The translations under genes and the position numbers were made by a program. From positions 1-14,503 of the forward strand of contig JAMCYJ010000050.1 of assembly GCA_023474155.1 (NCBI GenBank): a DNA stretch of 14,503 nt, given 5' to 3'. Numbering within the stretch: position 1 is the first letter of the stretch; every line of letters begins with the position of its first letter. The DNA comes from Candidatus Martarchaeota archaeon. Its GTDB lineage: Archaea > Micrarchaeota > Micrarchaeia > Micrarchaeales > Micrarchaeaceae. This document shows positions 7,171-12,978 of this stretch, piece after piece. The notes beneath the pieces are model-generated. The model was not told the DNA's origin and searched no databases. It worked only from the letters and a program-made list of their open reading frames with translations.

Positions 7171-7281
7171 TGGACTCCGCGGGATTTCCATAAAACTCTC
7201 AGTCAATTATTCCAAGAGCTCATTTTGAACCCGCAACCCCCTGCATGCCATGCAGATGCGCTACCATTGCGCCAGGAGCCC
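7171..7281 (-). tRNA. tRNA-Ala(GGC) with a 39-nt intron in the T-loop
   Basis: Minus strand. Acceptor GGGCTCC (7281-7275) pairs with GGAGTCC (7178-7172), including the G3-U70 wobble that marks alanine tRNAs; discriminator A at 7171; CCA not encoded. D-arm GCGC/GCGC with loop AATGGTA. Anticodon arm TCTGC/GCAGG with loop A-T-GGC-A-T, anticodon GGC at 7249-7247. T-stem GCGGG (7234-7230) pairs with CCCGC (7183-7179), but 39 extra bases interrupt the T-loop. A strict bulge-helix-bulge is visible: 4-bp helix TTCA/TGGA, 5' bulge AAA (7225-7223), 3' bulge AAT (7186-7184). Cutting after the second base of each bulge removes 7223-7185 and restores the loop TTCAAAT, intron position 59/60. The Sm-like gene ends 14 bp upstream on the same strand. 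Confidence 0.93.
7185..7223 (-). other. tRNA intron (T-loop, position 59/60)
   Basis: 39 nt. Internally it folds: beyond the bulge, TGAG pairs weakly with TTTA, then CTCTTGG pairs with CTGAGAG (7 bp, two wobbles) around a nine-base loop. Excision would need the archaeal tRNA-splicing endonuclease and ligase. It encodes nothing. Confidence 0.85.
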
Positions 7282-7295
7282 AAAAAAAATAAAGA

Positions 7296-7520
7296 TTATT
7301 CCGCAGGGGAAACGAAAATTATGTTTGCGCCCCTTAAAAGGATTGTGCCTAGTTTGAGCTTTACAGCGCCTTCTTCGAGTTCCTCCGCATCCTCTATTAC
7401 TAGATTCATGTGCGCATCAAAAGATGTTATCTTTCCTCTTACGTCAACTCTGTTCTTCAGCCTTATCAGAATTTTTTTGCCTATTACCTTATTCAGCAAA
7501 TCAAATGGTCTATCTTGCAT
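7296..7520 (-). CDS. Archaeal Sm-like protein (SmAP1/LSm)
   Basis: 74 residues, full length for archaeal Sm proteins, which form heptameric rings that bind U-rich RNA. Sm1 motif: F-D-A-H-M-N-L at 34-40, with the RNA-binding Asp and Asn. Sm2 motif: L-R-G-A-N-I at 62-67. The N-terminal helix P-F-D-L-L-N-K is also typical. The ATG at 7520 is preceded five bases upstream by GGTG (7526-7529) and a TATA-like TATTTAAATA at 7561-7570, giving a leader of about 20 nt. Pairing with the tRNA gene immediately downstream suggests a joint transcript, but that is inference. Confidence 0.93.
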   Translation of the reverse strand: MQDRPFDLLNKVIGKKILIRLKNRVDVRGKITSFDAHMNLVIEDAEELEEGAVKLKLGTILLRGANIIFVSPAE

Positions 7521-7560
7521 AAAAACACCAAAATATGTTGTAATGTTATTTGAACAGAAG

Positions 7561-7584
7561 TATTTAAATATATTCTTTTATATA
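7561..7584. promoter_or_regulatory. Back-to-back TATA boxes for the Sm-like gene (-) and the membrane-protein gene (+)
   Basis: TATTTAAATA (7561-7570) is placed for minus-strand initiation near 7540. TTTTATATA (7576-7584) is placed for plus-strand initiation near 7606, giving a leader of about 15 nt before the ATG at 7622. The two promoters share about 25 bp and could compete. Confidence 0.5.
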
Positions 7585-7621
7585 GTAGTAACAGAAGATT
7601 TATCACCAATAAGGGATTGAC

Positions 7622-8293
7622 ATGGACTATTTGAGAACGCATATAAAGAAGCACGGGATTTATGTTTATGGAAGAGTAATAGGGATAGCCTTATTACTTC
7701 TTTCCCTGATACTCGCGATAAGCATTGCAAGCACATCCTTATTCGGGACAATAGTCAGCATGCCGATCATAATGCTGTTTATCGCAATACTAGCCATATT
7801 CTCATTTTTAATAATAGCCACAAACCTTCTCTATGCGCACATATCATTATCGAACTTAATGAATTCCAATGAAAAAACAACCCATGTCAAGCATGTAAAA
7901 ACATGGATTTTCGTAATACTCTTAAGCATATTGCTATTCACCCTGCCTGTTTACGTGCTAAAGGCACCATTGCAGGCTTTAAGCGCAATGTTCATGTTTG
8001 GGGGCTTTTTAATCCTGCTATATCTTTCAGTAGGGGGGGTGTTCAAACACTATTTCAATGAAGTGGGATTCGGCGGGCTCGCGCTCTGGATAATATTCGC
8101 GATCAACTCATTTTATTCCGCGTCTGTGCCCACAGTCCTTGTATATTTTGTGACATTGGTATCCGCAATACTGATTTCAGGGATAGTAGGGATAGCATTG
8201 ATATTCCATTCATCGCAGGAAGTAGTCAATGCCTATACAGACCTTGTCAGAAAAATAGAGTCTAAAACCCCGAGCCCTAAACGAAAGAAATAA
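7622..8293 (+). CDS. Polytopic membrane protein of unknown function
   Basis: 223 residues with about six predicted membrane helices (near 17-37, 43-70, 94-113, 118-139, 148-165 and 169-192). Short charged ends include a basic C-terminal tail with S-P-K-R-K-K. The cytoplasmic-looking loop between helices 2 and 3 has H-V-K-H-V-K. No family motif recognised. The start is supported by AAGGGA five bases before the ATG and the TATA at 7576-7584. The lysine-rich tail suggests the C terminus is inside. Transcribed alone. Confidence 0.8.
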   Translation: MDYLRTHIKKHGIYVYGRVIGIALLLLSLILAISIASTSLFGTIVSMPIIMLFIAILAIFSFLIIATNLLYAHISLSNLMNSNEKTTHVKHVKTWIFVILLSILLFTLPVYVLKAPLQALSAMFMFGGFLILLYLSVGGVFKHYFNEVGFGGLALWIIFAINSFYSASVPTVLVYFVTLVSAILISGIVGIALIFHSSQEVVNAYTDLVRKIESKTPSPKRKK

Positions 8294-8321
8294 CCTGCGT
8301 GGGCGGGATTACGCATTGATG

Positions 8322-8334
8322 ATAGCTATTTTAT
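8322..8334 (+). repeat. Left copy of a 13-bp perfect inverted repeat
   Basis: ATAGCTATTTTAT here is the exact reverse complement of 8749-8761. The pair brackets the 96-codon ORF and the leader of the transposase relic. AT-rich composition weakens the case. Confidence 0.35.
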
Positions 8335-8386
8335 TTTTTGTTTATTTTTTTGTATTTTCCTAAATTCCCAAAAAATTAAACACTAG

Positions 8387-8677
8387 GTGTATTCTATCAC
8401 TTCGACATTAAAATTTAATAAAAATTTATGCAATTTTGCATTAAATCTTATCCGATTTAAAAGAGGTGAGGCAAGAAGCAGCACACCCTCTATTAAGCAG
8501 ATATTAAAAAAATATAAAAGAGAGAACATTATTGATAATGAAAAGGACCTTAAAATTCTAAATCGTTATGCTGCGACAGGCATGGTTTCATTTAATATCA
8601 AAATTGTTAAAAACCACGCAGAGCCTACAGCAAAATTAACAGACACTGGAAGATGGTTTATTACGCAGCTTGATTAA
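8387..8677 (+). CDS. Small hypothetical protein, possibly winged-helix
   Basis: 96 codons from a GTG at 8387; an in-frame TAG lies directly before it. No SD or clear TATA. The N terminus is basic. The C-terminal half reads like a winged-helix wing and final helix: V-S-F-N-I-K-I-V strand, then A-K-L-T-D-T-G-R-W-F-I at about 82-92, similar in pattern to the L-T-x-x-G-R of many small archaeal regulators. The ORF lies in AT-rich DNA between 13-bp inverted repeats and next to a broken transposase, so it is probably accessory or a decayed regulator. Low certainty that the full ORF is translated. Confidence 0.45.
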   Translation: MYSITSTLKFNKNLCNFALNLIRFKRGEARSSTPSIKQILKKYKRENIIDNEKDLKILNRYAATGMVSFNIKIVKNHAEPTAKLTDTGRWFITQLD

Positions 8678-8700
8678 TTACCTATAATTAAGGCTATTTT

Positions 8701-8723
8701 TATACACTACGGTTGAAAATTGA
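8701..8723 (+). repeat. Possible insertion-element end upstream of the transposase relic
   Basis: TATACACTAC (8701-8710) recurs inverted at 8774-8783. It runs into TACGGTTGAAAATTGA (8708-8723), which matches 14456-14471 at 14 of 16 positions. A shared motif beside a transposase remnant suggests a terminal repeat, but no matching right end was found. Confidence 0.3.
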
Positions 8724-8748
8724 CACTTTATTGACTACTTTAAGTAAC

Positions 8749-8761
8749 ATAAAATAGCTAT
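8749..8761 (-). repeat. Right copy of the 13-bp inverted repeat
   Basis: Exact reverse complement of 8322-8334, ending just before the transposase relic. Confidence 0.35.
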
Positions 8762-8774
8762 ATGTTTATTTTTG

Positions 8775-8796
8775 TAGTGTATAATATTATACACTA
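8775..8796. repeat. 22-bp perfect palindrome in the transposase leader
   Basis: TAGTGTATAAT followed by its exact reverse complement, ending two bases before the ATG at 8798. Part of it (GTAGTGTATA) is also inverted at 8701-8710. Its position suggests an operator or hairpin controlling transposase expression. Confidence 0.55.
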
Positions 8797-8797
8797 T

Positions 8798-9160
8798 ATG
8801 AGCTTTATACGTCGCATAAAAAAGAAGTCAGGAGTCTATCTTGCCGAAGTAGTGTCAAAAAGGGAAAATGGCAAAATTAGGCAACACGTGATCCGTTATA
8901 TTGGAAAGGAGGTAAACGGAGAAGCAGGTCGTAAGACTTATACATCAAACATAAGAGCCGTAGAAGTCAAAAGATATTTAGACGTTAAATTGATAGATTC
9001 ACTTGCTTCTCAATTAGGATTGAAAAATATAATATCAAAAGAAATATTGGTATTTGTATACGCACAGATACTTGATGGGCTTTGAGACACCATAAGGAAG
9101 GCTGTAAAAAGGCTGGAGGGCAGAAAAAACATGCATAAGGATTTTCTTCTGCTCACGTTG
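8798..9160 (+). pseudogene. Decayed transposase, N-terminal fragment (IS1634/IS4-like)
   Basis: From the ATG at 8798 (an in-frame ATG at 8762 is unlikely) the protein begins M-S-F-I-R-R-I-K-K-K-S-G-V-Y-L, then R-Q-H-V-I-R-Y-I-G-K-E, the N-terminal pattern of archaeal IS1634/IS4-type transposases. It reads through A-Q-I-L-D-G-L to a TGA at 9083-9085. The same frame continues with family-like D-T-I-R-K-A-V-K-R-L-E-G-R, implying an acquired stop rather than a natural end. Full-length members have several hundred residues with DDE catalytic residues, all absent here, because the downstream gene begins on the other strand at 9178. Not active. The boundary near 9160 is approximate. Confidence 0.65.
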
Positions 9161-9177
9161 TTAAAGAGGCTATTGAT

Positions 9178-10197
9178 TTACGCTGCGGAAATTGCAAAGG
9201 ATATTGCTATCACTGCAAGCATCAGGCTTAAGTTGTCCTCAAATTTCAGGCTTTCGACAACCGCAAGCGCAAAGGAGATCAGCACGGCATATGCGGGCTT
9301 TACGCCTAGCAGCGTTTCAAATGCGAACAGGACTGCAAAAAAAGCAGCGCTGCCTGCCATGGTTTTGCGGTTATTATAAGGCAGGCTAATGCTTTTGAAT
9401 GTCATGCCTATTATGGTGGCCATCGAGTCCGCAAAGAATATCGCCGCAAGGCCTATAATCGCAATAAGATTGCCTACAAATCCAAGTATAAGCAGCGCCG
9501 AGCAGGCGAGATATATCGCGCCCGTTCCGTAAACAGTATTTATCCTTTCGAGCTGCTTCAGCGCGTCCGCGATTCTATTGCCTTTCCTGACATCAAAGGA
9601 AATTATATTTATCAGCAGATAGCTGAGCAAAGTAAGAAGAACGATTACAAAGACAGGCGATTGCGCATATATCAGTATCAGAATAATAAGAAGGCCTATA
9701 AAAATCTGAAACACGTCCCTCTGCAGTTCCGCCTTAATGCTCTTTTTAGCAGGAATAATTTTCAGATCCCGCTCGAAATCCCTGAGCGTTGAATTTTTTG
9801 ATATGAACCCCAGTATCGTGGCGATAGGAAATACCTGGATAAACAACTGCAGGTATCCGAGAAAAGTAAGATAAACCGCGATGGCCAGCAGAAGCGCGAT
9901 TGCAAAGACGAAGATTCTTGAGCTTCTGGAATAAAAAAAAGACGCGGCGAAGGATATGGAGGATACAGCAAGCGAGGCAGCGGCAAAAAATGCGGAATTA
10001 TAGAAAATCATAGACACTGCCGCGGCCAACGCAAGAGACGCGAAAAAGAACGCCGCCTGGTTCCTTAGCGGATGCGCCTTGCGCATATCGCTGCTTTTTA
10101 TGCTATCTTTCTTTGCATTGGCGAAAAACATTGCCGCAAAAATCACTGCGAATGACGCAAATGCATACAGCACAAGAAATGAAATAAATTGTTGCAT
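9178..10197 (-). CDS. CTP-dependent lipid kinase of the dolichol kinase / CTP_transf_1 family
   Basis: 339 residues from the ATG at 10197, which lies 11 bp after the asnS stop; a longer reading overlapping asnS is rejected because its N terminus is just asnS out of frame. About nine membrane helices. The C-terminal third carries the family pattern: I-F-F-A-D-S-M-A-T-I-I-G (about 253-264), N-R-K-T-M-A-G-S (about 276-283), then an E in V-V-E-S (315) and E-D-N-L (320-323). This matches SEC59/DGK1-type enzymes that phosphorylate polyprenols or diacylglycerol with CTP; phytol kinase or CDP-archaeol synthase relatives are alternatives. A dolichol kinase would supply the lipid carrier for N-glycosylation, fitting the sequon-rich surface protein in this window. 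Probably co-transcribed with asnS. Confidence 0.75.
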   Translation of the reverse strand: MQQFISFLVLYAFASFAVIFAAMFFANAKKDSIKSSDMRKAHPLRNQAAFFFASLALAAAVSMIFYNSAFFAAASLAVSSISFAASFFYSRSSRIFVFAIALLLAIAVYLTFLGYLQLFIQVFPIATILGFISKNSTLRDFERDLKIIPAKKSIKAELQRDVFQIFIGLLIILILIYAQSPVFVIVLLTLLSYLLINIISFDVRKGNRIADALKQLERINTVYGTGAIYLACSALLILGFVGNLIAIIGLAAIFFADSMATIIGMTFKSISLPYNNRKTMAGSAAFFAVLFAFETLLGVKPAYAVLISFALAVVESLKFEDNLSLMLAVIAISFAISAA

Positions 10198-10208
10198 GAT
10201 TCTGTCAC

Positions 10209-11522
10209 CTACGGTGCGACTCTGTTTACCATCCTCGGAAACGGAATCGCGTCCCTGATGTGGTCGAGGTGGAGCAGCCATTTTATTATGCGCTCTATGC
10301 CCATTCCGAATCCAGAATGGGGAACAGAGCCGTAACGCCTAAGGTCTATATACCATGAATATTTACTGGTATTAAGGCCCTTTTCCTTCATCCTTGCGAT
10401 AAGCTCCTGCGCGTTCCATATCCTCTCGCTGCCGCCAATTATCTCGCCGTTGCCCGCCGGGGCCTGAAGGTCAGAACATAGCACTGTGCGTGGGTCGTCT
10501 GGATTCACTGGCATATAAAAGGCCTTTATCTCCTTCGGCCAGTTGCATATGAACATCGGCTTTTTTTCGTCTTCGGTCAAAAGCCTTTCGTCCTCGACTC
10601 CGAAGTCATCCCCCCATTCCTTCCTTGCCCCTTTTTCATTCAGGATGCCTAAAGCTTCCTCGTAGCTGATTCTTTTGAAAGGAGGCTTTATTCCAAGAAG
10701 CTCGTTTCTGTCAATACTGAAAAAGTCCACGATATCATTGTCCGAAGCGAGTTTGTTTGCGATATTGGATACAAGGTCCTCCTGAAGCGCCATATTCTGT
10801 TCGTTGTTGAAGTATGCGATCTCAGGCTCGAGATGCCAATACTCCGCAAGGTGCTTGATTGTACGCGACTTCTCCGCCCTATACGATGGCGCAAAAGAAT
10901 AGACGCGCTCGAGGGCGAATATCATCGCCTCGGCATAAAGCTGCGAGGACTCTGTAAGGTATGCCTTCTGCCCGAAATAGTCGACCTCGAAGAGGTTTGC
11001 CCCTGTTTCGCCCCCTGCCTGCGTAATCAACGGCGGAGTTATCTCGAAAAAACCCTTAGAATCGAGAAAATCTCTCGCATATCTAAAAATTAACGAGCGC
11101 GCCTTCATTATATTTATCATCTTTAGGCTTCTGAGCCAGAGATGCCTTACATCAAGAAGAAATTCAGGGCTTTGGTATTCTGTTATCGGAAACTGCTGCT
11201 CGTTGTTTGATATCAGCCTGAAACCAGAAACCGCAATCTCGCATCCCGTCGGGGACCTGTCGTCTTTCTTTACCTCCCCTAAAACGACTGCACTCGACTC
11301 TATGTATGCCGCGTCAAGTTCCGCCCATTCCGATTCCGACAGCGCTGACTTGTCAGCGACGCACTGCATGGTACCTGTCGCATCCCTTATTATTATGAAT
11401 ATCCGCTTGCCGGTGCCGCGCTTCCTGTGGATCCAGCCCCTGATGGCTATTGCGGAGCCTGCATGCTGCATCGCCTCCTTAATCGGAATTGCACCTGAGA
11501 TGGCGCTAAAAACATTTCTCAT
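10209..11522 (-). CDS. asnS: Asparaginyl-tRNA synthetase
   Basis: 437 residues, close to the roughly 434 of the Pyrococcus enzyme, which it resembles throughout. An N-terminal OB-fold anticodon-binding domain (about 25-105, I-R-G-W-I-H and I-I-I-R-D-A-T-G) precedes a class II catalytic core. Motif 2 is F-A-P-S-Y-R-A-E-K-S-R-T-I-K-H-L-A-E-Y-W at about 209-228; the W-H-L-E-P-E that follows is the AsnRS rather than AspRS form. Motif 3 is H-S-G-F-G-M-G-I-E-R at about 405-414. It charges tRNA-Asn with asparagine using ATP. Start ATG at 11522 with a TATA-like element about 27 bp upstream. An IS605 relic ends about 45 bp upstream of the start. Confidence 0.95.
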   Translation of the reverse strand: MRNVFSAISGAIPIKEAMQHAGSAIAIRGWIHRKRGTGKRIFIIIRDATGTMQCVADKSALSESEWAELDAAYIESSAVVLGEVKKDDRSPTGCEIAVSGFRLISNNEQQFPITEYQSPEFLLDVRHLWLRSLKMINIMKARSLIFRYARDFLDSKGFFEITPPLITQAGGETGANLFEVDYFGQKAYLTESSQLYAEAMIFALERVYSFAPSYRAEKSRTIKHLAEYWHLEPEIAYFNNEQNMALQEDLVSNIANKLASDNDIVDFFSIDRNELLGIKPPFKRISYEEALGILNEKGARKEWGDDFGVEDERLLTEDEKKPMFICNWPKEIKAFYMPVNPDDPRTVLCSDLQAPAGNGEIIGGSERIWNAQELIARMKEKGLNTSKYSWYIDLRRYGSVPHSGFGMGIERIIKWLLHLDHIRDAIPFPRMVNRVAP

Positions 11523-11543
11523 TTAATCCTTTGTTTATCCTGT

Positions 11544-11555
11544 TTTATATTTTTA
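11544..11555 (-). promoter_or_regulatory. Probable TATA box of asnS
   Basis: AAAAATATAAAA on the minus strand, centred about 27 bp before the ATG, predicting a nearly leaderless transcript. It lies within about 25 bp of the right end of the IS605 relic. Confidence 0.5.
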
Positions 11556-11566
11556 ATAAAGACTAA

Positions 11567-11715
11567 TGACATCCTCCCGCCGCTAAAGCGTGCGGGCTTC
11601 CTCTGCATCGAAACGAGGCAGAGTATGTTCCTGATTCACTGGCGTAGTTTGCATTCCCTTTTGGAATGTAGAGACTACGCCTCCAGAGGCATTACGTCGG
11701 GAGTGCCCCTCCCTA
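11567..11715 (-). ncRNA. Candidate omega-RNA-like structured region of an IS605 relic
   Basis: On the minus strand this stretch holds a series of hairpins: 11699-11713 (GGGAG/CTCCC), 11641-11681 (outer 8-bp GGCGTAGT/ACTACGCC and inner 6-bp CATTCC/GGAATG), and the terminal right-end hairpin at 11576-11596. In IS200/IS605 elements the tnpB 3' end plus right end encodes the omega-RNA that guides TnpB, with the guide taken from DNA just past the element. Here that DNA is the asnS promoter. The nuclease gene is gone, so any RNA could act only with a TnpB elsewhere. The structure is seen; transcription and function are inferred. Confidence 0.33.
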
Positions 11716-11762
11716 GCTTTTTCAAGTATTGGTTTGCGATTTATGACTATTGCGGATTTCAT
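11583..11762 (-). pseudogene. tnpB: 3' remnant of tnpB (IS200/IS605 family)
   Basis: A 59-codon open frame beginning M-K-S-A-I-V-I-N-R-K-P and ending L-P-R-F-D-A-E-E-A-R-T-L-TAG. Its C-terminal end matches the usual TnpB tail: R-R-N-A-S-G-G, V-N-Q-E-H and the E-E-A ending that runs into the right-end hairpin. The zinc ribbon, RuvC motifs and all earlier coding are missing; an in-frame stop lies 24 bases before the ATG. The last codons nearly equal the relic at 2512-2550, so the same element type inserted twice or moved locally. Confidence 0.65.
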
Positions 11763-11850
11763 TATACGACCTCTTTTGACATATTATATATTTATCTACA
11801 TAATTATATATAAAGCTATTTGCATAATACTTCATGACTGCGGTTCGCTT

Positions 11851-11886
11851 TCATCCCACCGCTAAAGCATGTGGGATTTCCCGCTC
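11851..11886 (-). mobile_element. Second IS605-type right-end hairpin
   Basis: CCCACCGCTAAAGCATGTGGG (11855-11875) repeats the stem and TAAA loop of the hairpins at 11576 and 2506, in the same orientation, followed by GATTTCC as at other copies. No associated tnpB frame remains. The two ends about 280 bp apart suggest nested or successive insertions. Confidence 0.55.
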
Positions 11887-11913
11887 ACTTTTTTAAATAT
11901 AAATGCCAAATAT

Positions 11914-12018
11914 ATGCTCAAGAGACGCAAATATACCCAGCCTTTAAAAGCTGTTGAAATAGGAGGTAAAAGCATATTATTCCGTAAATCAATAATCAGG
12001 TTTAACGAAAATATATAA
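11914..12018 (+). CDS. Possible 34-residue basic ORF
   Basis: Starts M-L-K-R-R-K-Y-T-Q-P and ends R-F-N-E-N-I. Strongly basic at the start. A TATA-like run (11891-11904) lies close upstream but nearer than normal. No family recognised. It could be a small protein or chance. Confidence 0.2.
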   Translation: MLKRRKYTQPLKAVEIGGKSILFRKSIIRFNENI

Positions 12019-12193
12019 ATATTTTCAGCTTCTATTTTTATTATAGTTTAGGCGTTGTTAAATAAAACATGCGATTGCCTGTATTGATTTTTACCGGCAG
12101 CGACGCCTGCCACAAGCCAAAAATCATGGCAGGAATGCCGCAAGCAAAAATTAATTAAGTGGTGCCTGCATTCCATAACTATTTATTATTTTA

Positions 12194-12228
12194 TTATTTG
12201 ATTGTTTTATTTATTTGATTGTTTTATT
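12194..12228 (+). repeat. 17-bp tandem duplication in the rpl18a leader
   Basis: TTATTTGATTGTTTTAT occurs twice, period 17, in the T-rich stretch before the rpl18a ATG (12250). It may be replication slippage or affect promoter strength. Confidence 0.6.
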
Positions 12229-12249
12229 ATTCATGATTTTAGTGATTTT

Positions 12250-12420
12250 ATGAAGTTTTTAGTTAGCGGTACGATAAAGAAGAACTCTGCATTCAAGATA
12301 GAGGTAGAAGCAGACAGCAAGTCCTATGCAAAGGAAATAGCATACGTAAAGCTGGGCAGCAAGCAAAAAATAAGGAAGCACAGCATAGCGATAACCGAAA
12401 TAAATGAGATGAGCAAATGA
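12250..12420 (+). CDS. rpl18a: 50S ribosomal protein L18a (LX)
   Basis: 56 residues, matching archaeal LX: M-K-F-L-V-S-G-T at the start, E-V-E-A in the middle, L-G-S-K-Q-K-I-R-K-H-S-I at about 35-46. A component of the large subunit. The ATG at 12250 gives the family N terminus; an in-frame upstream start (12202) would add 16 non-conserved residues. The stop overlaps the next start (ATGA, 12417-12420), so translation is coupled to pfdA. In many archaea this gene sits in a cluster with L39e, L31e, eIF6, prefoldin alpha and FtsY; the first three are absent immediately upstream. Confidence 0.88.
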   Translation: MKFLVSGTIKKNSAFKIEVEADSKSYAKEIAYVKLGSKQKIRKHSIAITEINEMSK

Positions 12421-12908
12421 GCGCGCATGAGAACAACGACCATGACACGGATGTGAACGCCCTAATCGAAAAAAGCAATTCTGTTGAGCAACTGGAGTAT
12501 CTTTATAGCATATATGAAACGCAGTATAATAATACGACGCAGAACATAAACAGCCATGCAAAGGTGATGAACGAGCTCATCAATTCATCGCTTGTGCTTG
12601 GCAAGGGAGATGATATTCGAAATAGCAGTCTTGTCCTGAACCTCGGAAACAGCATATACGCAAATGCAAGGATCGAAAACCATGGCAATATACTTGTCAA
12701 TATAGGGTTAAACTATATTGCAGAAAAGAGCGCAGGGGAAGCCAAGGAATTTATAGACAAAAAAATAAAGTCGTACGAAAAGGAGATCGAGTTCTTGAAC
12801 AAAGGCAGAAGCGAAATACGGAATGTACTTTTTAAAATTACATATAAACTGTCAGAAATGAATGCGCGTCATGAGCATCATGCCGGGCATGCCTCCCATA
12901 GCAAATAA
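12417..12908 (+). CDS. pfdA: Prefoldin subunit alpha
   Basis: 163 residues. Two long coiled-coil helices (about 20-62 and 105-150) flank a beta-hairpin region with S-S-L-V-L-N-L-G-N-S-I-Y-A-N-A and I-L-V-N-I-G-L-N-Y, the alpha-prefoldin signature. With beta subunits it forms the hexameric chaperone that passes unfolded proteins to the thermosome. Starts inside the rpl18a stop codon. Odd: a histidine-rich tail (five His within 152-161) beyond the usual coiled-coil end, which might bind metal. Position between rpl18a and ftsY agrees with archaeal gene order. Confidence 0.9.
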   Translation: MSAHENNDHDTDVNALIEKSNSVEQLEYLYSIYETQYNNTTQNINSHAKVMNELINSSLVLGKGDDIRNSSLVLNLGNSIYANARIENHGNILVNIGLNYIAEKSAGEAKEFIDKKIKSYEKEIEFLNKGRSEIRNVLFKITYKLSEMNARHEHHAGHASHSK

Positions 12909-12978
12909 TCCACAAGTGTGGCGCAGCGCAGCATTGCTTTATTTTTAATTATAATTGCCAAATAATATAGTTGAGGAC

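Larger units (their letters stand above)
11887..12249 (+). other. Gene-poor region upstream of rpl18a
   Basis: About 360 bp without a convincing gene. It contains a 34-codon ORF (11914-12018), a small hairpin GGCAG/CTGCC (12094-12109), GGAATGCC/GCATTCC inverted elements around 12127-12175, and a T-rich leader with a 17-bp tandem duplication (12194-12228). Some of this may be IS debris. Confidence 0.4.

Noticed and set aside
10198..10281. N-terminal extension of the lipid kinase overlapping asnS
   Set aside because: The added 28 residues are polar and match asnS sequence in another frame; the ATG at 10197 directly precedes the first membrane helix.
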